A stretch of 64,000 bases of DNA, taken from NCBI GenBank assembly GCA_951217055.1, contig OX578276.1:32580705-32644704 (forward strand), read 5' to 3'. The position numbers were made by a program, and so were the translations under genes. Of the stretch, positions 23,201 through 34,651 are shown piece by piece (within the stretch, counting starts at the first letter, position 1; each line of letters opens with the position of its first letter). The notes under the pieces are model-generated. The model saw nothing but the letters and a program-made list of their open reading frames with translations, had not been told where the DNA came from and did no database searches. Source of the stretch: Gerris lacustris. Its lineage: Eukaryota; Arthropoda; Insecta; Hemiptera; Gerridae.

Positions 23201-23497
23201 TACATCGTATTATTTATTTTTTATCACATAAAGGCATTTCCTTATACAGAAAAAATTGTAGATTATAGAAAGATGCCTTAAACATAGATTAAAAATGACT
23301 AACATAGTAAAAAAGCACAAAAAATTAGTTTAAATCGTGTTTTTTCAAAAATTTCAAAACTTTGACCCCCCAGCGGGAGACCTAGGGGGGGCCCGATTTG
23401 GCTCAAATTTTTTTCTCGTGATTTTCTCATGAAATGGCAAGTTTTTAGAGGTACGGTGGTTACTATCTCGAAAAAAGTGTTTTTTCGACCCACCCTA
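20233..23497 (-). mobile_element. 3,265-bp DNA transposon, about 840-bp TIRs, 8-bp duplication
   Basis: The element starts TAGGGTGGGTCG and ends CGACCCACCCTA. It is flanked by the identical 8-mer CTGTATAA (20225-20232 and 23498-23505). Removing it restores continuity of the host transposon. The inverted repeats run inward to about 21076 and 22655, with small differences: for example the right arm has a run of about 26 G near 23000 where the left has mixed C/T. The roughly 1.6-kb unique core encodes parts of a transposase on the minus strand. An 8-bp duplication fits hAT or P superfamilies, but the protein is not a form I can assign. Confidence 0.9.
21048..22270 (-). pseudogene. Transposase of an unnamed family (copy 1), internally deleted
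   Basis: On the minus strand in order: LAEVTVRTGVSNRAAAMIAS and VIDRSKVRREKQ (N-terminal), then LLVFGCDGTNLNTEIRRGAI and ICQLHSNELPLRHLIQHLDG, then VRKDGWNEVLTARNKN, INFDASNYVNMIDWSSIKVT and SHTQAVERI at the C-terminus. I recall the same motif series from a large uncharacterised insect repeat protein. The middle part (roughly from the L-D-G motif to the K-x-x-G-W region) is missing here but visible at 42800 and 51753. Stops and frameshifts break the rest. The C-terminal end lies in the left inverted repeat. Confidence 0.7.
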
Positions 23498-24727
23498 CTG
23501 TATAATCGTGTGTTTGGTGCTTACAGAAATGCCAATAGACCCCGGCGTATAAAGAACGAGGAGCTAATTGTAGCAGTACTGCTTTCCCTCATGCGAGTAG
23601 CCACGAGATATCATAAAACAGTACTCCGAATTCTGCAGGATAGTGGCTTTCATCCATCTAAACTTTGCTCCACCAAGCCTTATAAGACGATGACTTTAGG
23701 AGGAGACGGGAATTTTGTGGATAGGCAGAGAATATGATTGAAACGGATACAGCATTATTTATCCGCCGAGTGCTGTGGACGGACGAAGCTTCATCTTTTA
23801 GCGATGGCAATGTAAATAGCACCATTTACATTACTATAATGAAGACATTACTGTAGTAAAGTGAACCCTCACTGCCTGAGAAGTTGATTCCCAACACAAG
23901 TGGTCTGGGAACACCTGGTGAAGAATTATTGGTGGCCAGATAGTTGGTCTATACTTCATTGACAGGGCCCTAAACGGAAGGATCTTTAGGAAGACGAACT
24001 TCCTGAACTCTTAGAACATTTTCCTATAGGTCTTTGCCAGAGAATATGGATTCAACTTGATGGTTGTCCTGCTTATTTCTCTCGGACTATTAGGGAGCAC
24101 TTAAACTTTGAATATCCTCAACGTTGGATCGGACAGGGAGGTCCAGTTGCATGGCTAGCAAGATCACCCGATCTGACACCCTTAGATTTCTATCTATGGG
24201 GGTGGGGATAAAGGATATAAAAAGGAAAATCCGAGAGGCAGTTAGAGATTAGAAATCAAGGCTGCTCTTCGTTCCTTTCATGTTAGAGTCAGGCGATGCC
24301 TACTGGAAAACGGCCACCAATTTGAACATTAAGTATAAATAGATACTTTGCAATAGATATTTTCATTACCTTTAGCCTTAAATTTAAATTTTATCGAGAG
24401 ATTATGCATTTCTGCATAAGCTATTAGTCCTTTTATATTTGAATTATATATATATTTTTTAATGAACTTTGATAATTTAACTTTGATAGTTTGCTTTCTT
24501 AATTATTAATTTAACTACTTCAAAAGTGAATGAATGCGTGTATGAATGAACTTGGTTTGTAACTTTTATTAACACCAATTATCTGTATTTTACAAATGAA
24601 GGTACTTTAAGTCATAACTTTAATTTCATTATTTTCTACTGCTGACATGCTGGTATCCTACCCATTACAAGATGATTATCATCGAGAAATATCGAAGCAT
24701 ATTACTGGTGAAAATTGAAATTTTAAG

Positions 24728-25182
24728 AACAAGGGAGGTTCTCATCTAATAGGTTGCTCCTGTGGTTTGATTACATCGAAATTCTCTTGGCAGTGCCTAA
24801 TTTAAAGTAAACATAACTGGACAAATTATTTAAGTGCTGAGGAGTTATTGGGAAAAAAAAAACGTTCTAGTTTTATTGTGAACAAGGTAAATTATACAAA
24901 ATTATAACTAACTCTCTTACAATGTCGTATTCTAATGAAGAGTACCGTGATATGCTTGTTGTCTATGGTGAGGCAAGGTTGAGCGGCAAGGTAACAGCAA
25001 GAATTTATCGGTTGAGGAATCCTGATCGGCGTCAGCCGGAACACCATCTCTTCCGACGGCTGTATAATCGTGCGGGCAAGTTTGGTGCTTACAGAAATGC
25101 CAATAGACCCCGGCGTATAAAGAACGAGGAGCTAATTGTATCTCAAAAGCAAAATATAATTGTGTATGCTACCTGCTGTTAA
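24728..25182 (+). pseudogene. DUF4817-type transposon, copy 2, truncated
   Basis: Bases 24728-25140 repeat the leader and first 75 or so codons of copy 1 with few differences, including the start MSYSNEEYRDML. Unlike copy 1 it is continuous through FRRLYNRAGKFGAYRNANRP, showing the empty site of the 3,265-bp insertion. Similarity ends at about 25140, where Helitron-like sequence starts. Confidence 0.85.
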
Positions 25183-25199
25183 TGAACCAGTGTAAAGCA

Positions 25200-27220
25200 G
25201 TGCAAAAAACATTACGTGGTCCACAAGAGATAAGCACTCAAGTAAAATTGATGAAGCAATGGAAAAGATTTACAGCTTTATGTTATGAAGTGATGAGTGT
25301 CAATTTACTATCACGCAACTCAGGGAAGCTGCACAAGCAAATTACGTGATTTTATTCGAAAGTACAATTAGAAACCAAAAAAAACTACGTTCTGACATTC
25401 ACCTTAAGGTTGCAGTCAAACAGCCAGATGCAGATCTAGACACAGATGAATTACTGAAAAAAGTAATTTTGCCATTATCTTTCATTGGAGATCCTAGACA
25501 TATGCACGAAAAAGCTCAAGATGAAATGACTTATGTCCGCGCCCGTGGTGCCCCACATCTATTTATAACTCTTACATGCAACCCTAAATGACAAGAAAAT
25601 ATGACCGACATGACATTATAAGTAGAGTTGTTTATCTTGAAGTAAAAACACTAATGAATATTATAATAAAAGGCAAACTCTTTGGTACTGTTTTGTGCTA
25701 TATGTATAGTGTAGAGTGGCAAAAAAGAGGATTTCCACTCATCCATCTTTGGGTTTGGCTTGAGAAAAAAATTACCGCAAATATTATTGACAACGCAATT
25801 AGAGCTGATATACCTGACCCTACAAAAGACCCTAAACTTTTTGAAATGATAAAAAAGCACATGATTCACGGTCCCTGTGGTACTTTGAACAATAATTTTC
25901 CATGTATGAAATCAGGAAAATGTTCTAAAAAGTATCCCAAGGCTCTTACTCCATTCCCTAAAACAGGCGATGATGGTTATCCCTCTTATAGAAGAAGATC
26001 TGTCGATCAAGGTGTTTTATAGGAGTTTTTTGACGTTTTTTAACGTAAAGTTGATAATTCATGGGTTGATCCATATAACCCACTTCTTTCGAGAATACTT
26101 AAACGCTCATCAGGAGTGATTTGGCCACATTCGTAGTAGAAAATAAAAAAGACGAAGTAAGTAAATTTTTAACTCGCAGATATATTTGCAGCTCTGAGAC
26201 TTTTTGAAGAATTCTCGACTTTCCCATTCATGAATGATACCCGCCTGTATTGTATTTCATCTCGCTGTACAGTACATATTGAGAATGGACAACGTGTTTA
26301 TTTTACGTGTCCACGAAAAAGTAAACAATCCACCAATAACAACACTTCTAGGATTTTTCGAACTTTGTAAAGTGGACAGTTTCACTAAAACATTACATTA
26401 CTGTGGGATACCTTCATATGGGCAAAAAACAAATTTAATCACAGAAATCAAGGGAAGGCAGTAGAACTCTGGCCTGGTATTAAGAAAGAACGCGTTATTG
26501 GTCGAGTTTTCATGATACACCCAAATAAAAGTGATATTATTATCTTCGACTGCTTCTCCATGAAGTGCGTCGACCTACCTCATTTGTAGATATATAAAAA
26601 GTCCATGGTAACACTGTCAACTTATCAAGCAGCATATAAAGCTCGTGGCCTGTTGGAAGATGATATTCATTGGGAAAAAGCAATGGAAGAAATAACTTTA
26701 GCACACTCAGCCCCAAAGCTTCGAGACCTGTTTACTATTATGATTGTTTTCTGTCAATTATCCCATCCTTTGTCATTGTAGGTAAAATTTAAATTCAGTC
26801 TGGCAGAAGACATCTTAAAAAAATTAGAATCATCAATCAATAGAAGAAAACCAGATAATGATAGTTTAATGGATCAAGTTTAGAAAAACACGTTGATATA
26901 AATAAAAAATTATATTTTAGGTCTTGCTGGCAAACCATTGGATGAGTATGGATTGCCAAAACCGAATCGAAATGAAAACATTATCAACCGGACTTATTTG
27001 AAAGAATCTTTGAAATAAAACAAGTAAACCACAAAGAAACCCTTTTGACGGGAGAGCAAACAAAAGTTTATTTTAATTTGATTAATAATATCGAGAATAA
27101 TTTAGGAAAAATATACTTTAAAGATGCGCCTGGAGGAACAGGTGAAACATTTTATAATCTTATTGTTGGCCAAAGTAAGAGTGAGTATCGCCATTGGTGT
27201 AGTATCCTCATAAATTACAT
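25200..27220 (+). pseudogene. Helitron Rep/helicase
   Basis: Rep-domain pieces include ARGAPHLFITLTCNP, FPLIHLWVWLEKKI (HUH region, with the second His changed) and IRADIPDPTKDPKLFEMIKK followed by HMIHGPCGTLNNNFPCMKSG, typical of animal Helitrons. After about 26200 come NNPPITTLLGFFELCK and ARGLLEDDIHWEKAMEE. The helicase Walker A near 27120 reads DAPGGTGETF, with the invariant Lys replaced by Glu. Many stops. The copy ends in a T run at 27221-27240, without the later helicase motifs or a clear 3' end. Confidence 0.85.
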
Positions 27221-27239
27221 TTTTTTTTTTTTTTTTTTT

Positions 27240-27880
27240 TAAATATTTTGAACTTAAACAAATATTTGCCTCTCAATAAGGGTACACTATAAATCTAGGA
27301 TAGGTGACTCCCTGTATAACTTAACTAGAGGCAGTATCACCTAGGACTTAAGGAATTAAGAAGTATTCAAATATTTATTATATTATATCGATTAATATAC
27401 AATATTGATTAATAGATATTATCAAAACTATGTAAATTATAAGTCAACGCATTGTGATATTTATATTAAACATATATACTATTAAACAAACCCTTAAACA
27501 TGTAACCTGAGTTATCATTGACCAATCACAGGACGAGTTGAATATAGACTACATAAAATGTATACCTTACTTTTTCTCTTTATTTTTATACTTTCATTTT
27601 TATTTTATTTATTTCCTTTTAAGAAAATAGTAAAACTTCTTCCTGGTCTACAATGGTCCATAATTAGTACTAGGACACCTTCACCGCCAAATTTTGCTCT
27701 TAAAGCCCAAGTTGTCCTTACATAACCTTAGCAAACTCAAATTAACAGCGTTCCACTTTTTCCTTTAAACTCTGGTATATATTATCCTACCCTTGTAACA
27801 GCCCCTGCCATTAGTACACTAACAAGACCTGCTGTAGACTGGAAATACTACAGATTATAAATATTAATCCCACAATCGGG
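27240..27880. other. No recognisable feature
   Basis: AT-rich sequence after the T run. No motif or repeat seen. Confidence 0.5.
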
Positions 27881-27899
27881 CACTCAAGAAGAGGAACTT

Positions 27900-28755
27900 C
27901 GTCGTCCCTCCTTCCCCGGAATTGCATAACACCTCCATAGCGTCACTCGTATACTCACTTGAAACGCCGCAGGTTGAATTCCAGGCTGAACCAGCTGGGG
28001 TAACAAGACTCGCAGACACACTCCATGTCTGGTATCCGCTAGAATTCAACCAACTCGGCCAGTTCCAACTCCCCTGCACGGAAGCTGGATGTACAGCCAT
28101 CTTAACAGAAAAAACCTGGCCCTCCGGAATCGGATCAATAAAATGTCATATAGCCCCATAGCCCACCACATGGAAACCCCAAACAAGAATCAACATTGCT
28201 GGGTCTGCAAAGCTAAAGGCCTCACAAGGCAGACACTTCAAACTTCCAAAGGGATACGCCATAAAACAAACCCGCCCAGGTCGCCACGTGTATAAACCTG
28301 CACACCCACTTTCTATCGGAACTACCTACATCAACTCGACAACAACTGAGAAGACAACAACCTGGAAGTTCTGAGCGACTCAACCCAGGACTCAGGAGCG
28401 TCTATGACTCTAGCAACTCTATTAACGAAACCCACCTGACATCCACGGACCCACCTACAATCCAGCCCCCCGCATCGTAACACCAGATGCTATTCCGGAC
28501 CTAGAAACATCACCTGATAGTAGCGACGTAACAACCATAACATAACATCCACCACTGACTGACAGAATGGACGTTCAGGTCTTAGATGATAACATTCCCA
28601 ACCTTAATAATAGCGGGGCGATCAATCTGCGGCCCCCAACCAAGAACAACTACAAACCCAGTCTCCAATACATAAAAAAAAATATGGCCCCATCTTCCAA
28701 CAACTGGTCACCCTTCTTGTTTCGGCCCATAGGAGATGGACTCGGATATGGGTAA
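27900..28755 (+). pseudogene. LINE N-terminal region with Cys/His motif
   Basis: The frame 27922-28161 contains PLEFNQLGQFQLPCTEAGCT and TWPSGIGSIKCH, resembling the C2H2-type finger before the reverse transcriptase in some non-LTR elements. A C-W-V-C-K-A-K piece follows in another frame. Pro/Thr/Asn-rich sequence continues to 28755. I link it to the reverse transcriptase at 30000, which is inference. Confidence 0.45.
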
Positions 28756-28759
28756 CGAA

Positions 28760-29990
28760 TAGGGAACCAAACACTCCAGAGAAGAGAATCCCTGTAGATA
28801 GCTAAAGCCGGGAGAAAATAAGGCTGATAATAAATTAAATAAAAATAATAATAAGTACACAATGCAATAATTATATATTAAGCAAGTAGCAAGCATTAGT
28901 TAACAGCAATAATATTAGATATATAAATTTGAAATATAATATTAGTTTAAATGAATTAATTAGCGACAGACACACAGAGAAACAGAGTAAGAAAAAGGTG
29001 GTAACTAAATAAACAAAATACAATTATATATGAGTGGCCAGGTCACTCTACTACTAATCTAGTCTAAATGGTATCTAATGGTACGTTGACACTGCCTGAG
29101 CCGTAGGGATGAGCGGTGAAGACTTCGGGATATCCACTGTTCCGAACGCGTGGCTTGGCTGCACAGTGCCAAGCCAGTAGAGACAGTAAACCTCCAAAAC
29201 TCTACTCAGACACATAGGAAAGTGTTAATACAGAAGTATTAAGTCTAATGAAGTAAGTTAGAAGGGGGCCGGTCACTAAAGAAGTATAAATGAATAATAA
29301 ATAAATAATAAATTAAGTGCTAAACTATAAACACGTACTCACGTCGGCAGGCACAAAAATGGTAACCATCTTCGGTAGGTTTCCGACGGTCTAGCTTACC
29401 CAAATCAGCACTGAAGGTGCTTGATTGGAAACCGCTAGTGGTGGCTGAGTCCCAGGTTGACGTGGTGTGGTGGAGGTTACACCCGCTGGGTCGAGGAAGG
29501 AGTACGTGCTGGATAGGGGAAGGAGGCTCTAATAAACCTGTTTGCAACCTTCCCTTTATTGTAAATAAATACGCCAAGTGCATCATACTCATTCTAAATT
29601 TGTTTCCTTGAAGATCGCGGATAAGTGTAGCGAATAGTGCAAATTAGTTTTAAGAACAAATTAAGGTATAGTAATAAATAAATAATATAAATTAAAAGCT
29701 TACATACAAAATAGATTAACAACTAAAACATGCAAGATCAGGCGGAGCCTTAACACTTCCTACCACTTCGGATAGATGGCAACTGCTCCAAAATCAAGTA
29801 AAACAGTTCACAGAAGCTGTTCAGTTGTAGCAAAACAGAAAAAAATTGGGAATGTAAGAACCAACCCCCGACCCCATCCATCTATCCCTAACGATGCTAA
29901 AATACACCTAAAGACCCCAATAAAGACTAACAACACAATCTGGATAACTAGCGCCCTATAAGCCTCTGCCAAACTATCTACAAGCTTAAC
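28760..29990. other. Unassigned region between LINE parts
   Basis: AT-rich to 29040, then more mixed sequence. Short frames at about 29776-29960 (for example a WQLLQNQVKQFTEAVQL piece in one frame) could be LINE linker. A stretch around 29480-29620 with AATAAA-like signals could be the end of another element. None of this is firm. Confidence 0.3.
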
Positions 29991-29999
29991 ACAGGACTG

Positions 30000-31035
30000 C
30001 TGGCGCAGAGATTATACACTTGATGCCCAAATAGCTCGATTACACACCAAGGCCAGAAAGGCTTCATGCCAGCCGACGGGGTCTTCGAACACAACACTTT
30101 ACACCGAGTACTGGAAGTTGCCCGCACGAAAGAAGGCGACGCCTGCATAACCTGGTAATAAATTAGTTACTCGTTTGGAGCAACATTTTACACGCCGCAG
30201 TACAGAGGGCCCTCTAAGCCACCGAAGTAGGTGAAACCTTGTATGAAATGACAAAGGACCTGTATGGAGACGCCTCGTCGAGAACTCGATGGCACAAAGG
30301 AGTCACGGAACAAATACCGATCAAGTGTCGAGTAAGACCGGGCTGCCCCCTTTAGCGGCATACTTTTTAACATGACAATCAACACCGTACTACATAGAGT
30401 ATCACGAAGAGCCAATACCGACCAACCTCATATTCTTGCCTTTGCTGAAGACATCTCCATCTTAGCCCCGAACTTTGAAACCTTCCAAGCATTGCTCGAC
30501 GAAGCGTCATCTTCAATAGCCCAGCTCGGGCAAACGACAAACAGCAACAAATGTAAAAGGATTCACCTATCAGGCCAAATCCGCAGGAACCCGACCGAGC
30601 CGGTTCTTTATCGCTGGCAATCCCATCGAAGCCATAACAGAGGGTGAAGTCGCCCGCTTCCTGGGGAACCCAGTCGTTTTCAGACCTATACACTCAGACG
30701 CTACAATAGAAGACATCGGTAAGAAAGCCCTACTAATATTAAACGCGAAACTCGCTCCCTGGCAAAGACTAGACGCCTTGAAAAGCTTCATCTTCTCCTG
30801 TCTAAACTTCCCGATGCTAGATAACCGGTACGCCAATACTGAGTGAAAGAAACGACAACATCCTAAGGGCCCAGATAAAACTGACACTCGCTGTTCCACA
30901 GGAAGCCTATCGCGAATATATCTCTACGGGGCCGAGGGCAAGGGTATGTGGCATCCCCAATGCTGCCGAAGAGAGCGACGTAACACGAATAGACTCGGCC
31001 TTCAAATTAATGACGTCCATAGACATTGGCATATA
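30000..31035 (+). pseudogene. Non-LTR retrotransposon reverse transcriptase
   Basis: Frames give QKGFMPADGVFEHNTL (fingers), GVTEQIPIKCRVRPGCPL (the R-Q-G-C-P-L motif) and HILAFAEDISIL, which replaces the catalytic Y/F-A-D-D by F-A-E-D. GEVARFLGNPVVF and LKSFIFSCLNFPML are from the thumb. Frameshifts lie between each. The first catalytic Asp region is replaced by a stop after DACITW. Confidence 0.7.
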
Positions 31036-31170
31036 ACAAACATGCGGTTTGTTTTGGTGAAACTGACACATTTTATTGGAACTTGAATAAACTGTGTATT
31101 TTAGAACTTCAATAAAAATAAATGTTAAAATTAAAGCCTCTTTGTTTTTTCATTTCCATTTTCTCCAATA

Positions 31171-31414
31171 CTGTCACAACTCAAAACATGGATCAAAAGT
31201 TTTTAAGCAAAACCGACACAAGTCAAAGCCCTTAAGGGGTTTAATGGGTGTTATGAAGGTGGGAGCTAAGAAAAATTTACTTAAAGGTAAATTGTAATAA
31301 CCGTATAAAAGCTTGTTACGCTATTCTATATAATCAAAAGTGAAGAGCCATTGACTATTATCAGTGACTTTAAAACATGATTTCCCAAAACTCACATTTT
31401 TGAGTTGTGACAGT
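31171..31414. mobile_element. 244-bp MITE with 16-bp inverted ends
   Basis: CTGTCACAACTCAAAA at 31171 is matched in inverse by TTTTGAGTTGTGACAG ending at 31414. Non-coding. No target duplication was resolved. 31415-31990 has no other feature. Confidence 0.7.
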
Positions 31415-31989
31415 CTTGCTCCGAGGTAGCGATGTATTCTTTACTATAGTATTTGCATAGTTTATACTGAAGCCGTGATTTTGGGTGACGAATCTAAATC
31501 AGATTCGCGGTTTTTAATGTGACGTAATAGAATAGGGCGTGAGGTATAAATGGTAGGGTAGGAATAACAGGTGGCACGCGACTCGATCTCGATACAGTCT
31601 TTTCAGCTCCAATAAGTGAACCATTTGTTTAAAAGCGTCTAAAAAGAAAGCATTGTCGAGCAAACAACACATGTTTTATTCATCATACCTTCTCTACGCA
31701 AGTAAACATCTCCTTTTAAAAGGTATGTGCATTTAGATCTCAACTTACCGTACAAGAATATATAAAAATTAGTGTGATTAGAGTCAGTTTTAATTATAAA
31801 ATAAGTAGAAAGAAAATGAGTAAATAAAGAGGTTCTGTCTTAGTTAGAAGCATCGCTTGGCAACGGCCATCCTTAGATTAAAGTACCTTTTAAATATTAT
31901 TTCCTAAAATAATGATTTGCATTTAAATTCTTTATACTCTCAATTATGGTTACAAGCTATCAATTTTTTTACTTCCTTATAATAATTAT

Positions 31990-32315
31990 ATTTTAAAATA
32001 TTCAGTAAAATAATTCAAAAGAGAATACACAGTGTAATTGAGGAGAATATAGGTATGGAACAAGCTGGTTTAAGGCGTGGTTTTTCCACAATAGATCATA
32101 TTCATACTGTAAAACAACAGATCGAAAGGGCAAATGAATACCAATTTGTGATTTACATTACACGTATCGATTACCAAACAGCATTTGATTCTAATGATCA
32201 CGGCTACATGATTAAAGCATTGCAAGAACAAGGAGTTAATCCTCAATACATTGGTGTGATTGAATATATATACAGGAATTGTAAAGCAAGAGTGATTCTG
32301 GACAAGACTGGAAAG

Positions 32316-32318
<3 letters not shown>
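31990..32318 (+). pseudogene. LINE reverse transcriptase fragment (RTE/craniofacial-type)
   Basis: The frame contains EQAGLRRGFSTIDHIHTVKQ and TRIDYQTAFDSNDHGYMIKA, the region around the first catalytic Asp (usually V-D-Y-E-K-A-F-D-S). It then has YIYRNCKARVILDKTG. It ends at the TA microsatellite. Confidence 0.75.

Positions 32319-32388
<70 letters not shown>
32319..32388. repeat. (TA)n microsatellite
   Basis: About 34 TA units without visible interruption, at the 3' end of the LINE fragment. Confidence 0.95.
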
Positions 32389-32392
<4 letters not shown>

Positions 32393-32592
32393 TTATTTAT
32401 TTTAGTTTACTTGTATCAGAATCTAGGCCCATTTCTGAGCATAGGTCTCTCCCATGTTGACCCATTGTTTCCTTTCAGAAGCTGAACGAAAACATAGTTT
32501 GCCGAATATATCTTCAAAATCTTGTCTCCATCTTTTCCATCGGTATGGACACAGATGTAGACCACAATCATATATAAAAAAAAAGAGACAGT

Positions 32593-33090
32593 ATGGATCC
32601 CTCTAATTACAGAGGGATATCCATGGTGAACAATATAGCCAAGATATTTACTCACCTACTAAATAACAGATTGACAAGGTGGTGCGAGGAGAATAAGATT
32701 TTCGCCGAAGGACAAAACGGGTTCAGAAGAGGAAGGTCAATCCTAGACAGCATTTTTATTATTAACGGCTTGCTGCAAAACCATCTCCGCCTGCCCAGAA
32801 GGTCAGTTGTTGTTACCTTAATTGATTTTAAAGATGCGTTTGATTCATTAGACCGTCAGCTCCTATTTAAAAAACTATTTAATATAGGGATCAGTGCAAA
32901 GTTTGTTAGGCTAGTCAGGCAGTTTTACATGGAAGCGACGACCAAAATAAATACCTTTGAAGGTAAAACCAAAGCATTAAATATTACAAAGGGCATATTA
33001 CAAGGTGAAATTCTAAGCCCTATACTGTTCTACTTGTTTCTAGCAGATCTTGACAAATACCTCCGTACGAAAGGGTGCAAAGGTGTCTGA
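32593..33090 (+). pseudogene. LINE reverse transcriptase fragment (Jockey/CR1-like)
   Basis: A 165-codon open frame, the best-preserved LINE piece here: NYRGISMVNNIAKIFTHLLN, GQNGFRRGRSILDSIF, LIDFKDAFDSLDRQLLFKKL (first catalytic Asp), and GILQGEILSPILFYLFLADL. It stops just before the expected Y-A-D-D box. The frame is intact, but both ends are missing. Confidence 0.85.
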
Positions 33091-33094
33091 GAAG

Positions 33095-33680
33095 GCATTG
33101 GTTTGAGGTTTAGGATTTAAATTATAAGTCGGGGATAAAAGAATAAATTAAATTATATGAATCTATATTTTTAAATAAGAAGTTATAGAAGGAAAAACTT
33201 TAATGATAATAGTTATAATTATAAATATGATAATTAACTAAGTTTGGAATTAATAGCTGATTTTAAATATAAGAAAGATAAAATATCAGGCCTGATAGTT
33301 TTTAGCTGGGAAGAGATGGAAGTATTGAAGTTCTGAAGATATTCGTCGTCACTCTTTTCTATTTCAAGCAACACTGAGGGGTACTAGCTACGCTAGCAGT
33401 GTTTTCGGAGCTTAAGTGTAACCATGTGTTCAACTTATGTTTAGGGTCAAACAAAGCAGCACAATAAATTACTAAATCTTAGGTCCATAAAAATTGACCC
33501 CAACATTGACATTTCCCCTAACAAAACCTTACCTAAAAGACCAAAGCCGTAACAAAACTTTACTTAATAGACCAAAGTTTGATAAAAAATAAAGGCAATA
33601 AGATAGTATTTATAAAAAATAGATGTTTTTTTCGTGCTCTTGGGGGGAGAGGGGGGGGGGGGGATTTTGATTGGAAATTT
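33095..33680. other. No recognisable feature, G tract
   Basis: AT-rich sequence with a G-rich run at about 33643-33662. No gene. Confidence 0.5.
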
Positions 33681-33682
33681 GA

Positions 33683-34090
33683 TTGGAAAAGAAGAAGATG
33701 GCCTCATCGAGCGATGCTACCCCGATGGACGAAGATAAGCGTGGTGTGAAAAGGAAGAACTACGATGTGGACGGAATTGAGCAGCCAGATGCTAAGAAGA
33801 ACAAGGCATCCCCAACAGCCAGGAAGAATACGATCCTCTCCTTCCTTCATCACAGCCACTTCGCCTTCTGCCAGATGCTGGACATAAAGAATTGTACAAA
33901 CATTGACCAAATTGCTGATGTCACATCAGTAATTGCCACCTTCCACACTATAACGCATCAGGAGCACTCAACAGGAGGAGCCGTCAAGAGCAAGGTGACG
34001 AAGACAGGAAACCCTTCCATACAGGGAGCTAAGGATGGTATTACCTTAGGTGATTTAATGAAGACGTTCACAGGACTGGTTAAGGCTTAG
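33683..34090 (+). CDS. Unidentified 135-aa ORF with nuclear-signal-like N-terminus
   Basis: The frame starts MEKKKMASSSDATPMDED and has two basic clusters (RGVKRK, DAKKNK), followed by a helix-rich part (ILSFLHHSHFAFCQML). I do not recognise it. Good codon continuity and Met start suggest it was once a real protein. The layout (flexible charged N-terminus, then a compact helical region continued by the next frame) makes a viral nucleoprotein-type protein one possibility, but I cannot name a virus family and give this low weight. Confidence 0.4.
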   Translation: MEKKKMASSSDATPMDEDKRGVKRKNYDVDGIEQPDAKKNKASPTARKNTILSFLHHSHFAFCQMLDIKNCTNIDQIADVTSVIATFHTITHQEHSTGGAVKSKVTKTGNPSIQGAKDGITLGDLMKTFTGLVKA

Positions 34091-34154
34091 GGCATCACAT
34101 AAGGAAAAGGAACATCAGCCCAAGAGTCCGACTAAGGTATTCTGTCTGTAATTA

Positions 34155-34640
34155 TTGCCCTCACATCTATCTACAAGAGGCACTGGAAATCTCACATTCA
34201 TCTATAAGAAAAAGGGAGGCGACATACTAGAAGATATCGCTACAACAGTATGGATGGGACAACGGAGCAGCGACCTTCATGGCTGGGGTCAACCTCAACC
34301 TCAATCCTACGATACAAACTTCGATGAAGCAGTCCTTGGGCCCCTTGACAATAACGCTTAAATTGTGTCACTGCAGAGAAGCAAAATATCAGGGATCTTG
34401 GAAAGAAGCGTTTTGCCAGGTCTTCGCTAACATGCCAAGGAAAGAAGAAATTGCAAACTTACTGGCTGGATCAACTAATAAGCAGAAAGATGTCCTTGGA
34501 TTGTTGTATCAATTTTTTATCATGGGCGCCACTCGTTCTTTAAATAAGGCAGCTATTCCGTTCGCCTTCCTAATGCGGTATCTACGCGACAAGAGTGCAG
34601 ATTTCGTCCTCAAAATCTCTCAAGATCACTTATTTATTAT
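34155..34640 (+). pseudogene. Probable continuation of the 33683 ORF, frameshifted
   Basis: Two overlapping frames (34155-34361, and 34279-34650) appear to be one protein broken by a frameshift around 34300. The first has KKKGGDILEDIATTVWMGQR; the second has SWKEAFCQVFANMPRKEEIA and a helix-rich end. No family recognised. It may belong with 33683-34090 after a stop and a roughly 60-bp gap. Confidence 0.35.
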
Positions 34641-34651
34641 TTGTGTTTAAG

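Larger units (their letters stand above)
19871..24330 (+). pseudogene. Tc1/mariner-like transposon with DUF4817-type N-terminus, copy 1
   Basis: The leader (19871-20086) and ORF start are shared with 24728-25140. The protein begins MSYSNEEYRDMLVVYGEARL, a helix-turn-helix common to this insect family, and is cut after FRRLYN by the 3,265-bp insertion. It resumes at about 23506 with FGAYRNANRPRRIKNEEL. The nuclease part shows RRVLWTDEAS (first Asp), WIQLDGCPAYF (second Asp) and SPDLTPLDFYLWG (third acidic position), but stops and frameshifts separate them. Confidence 0.8.
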
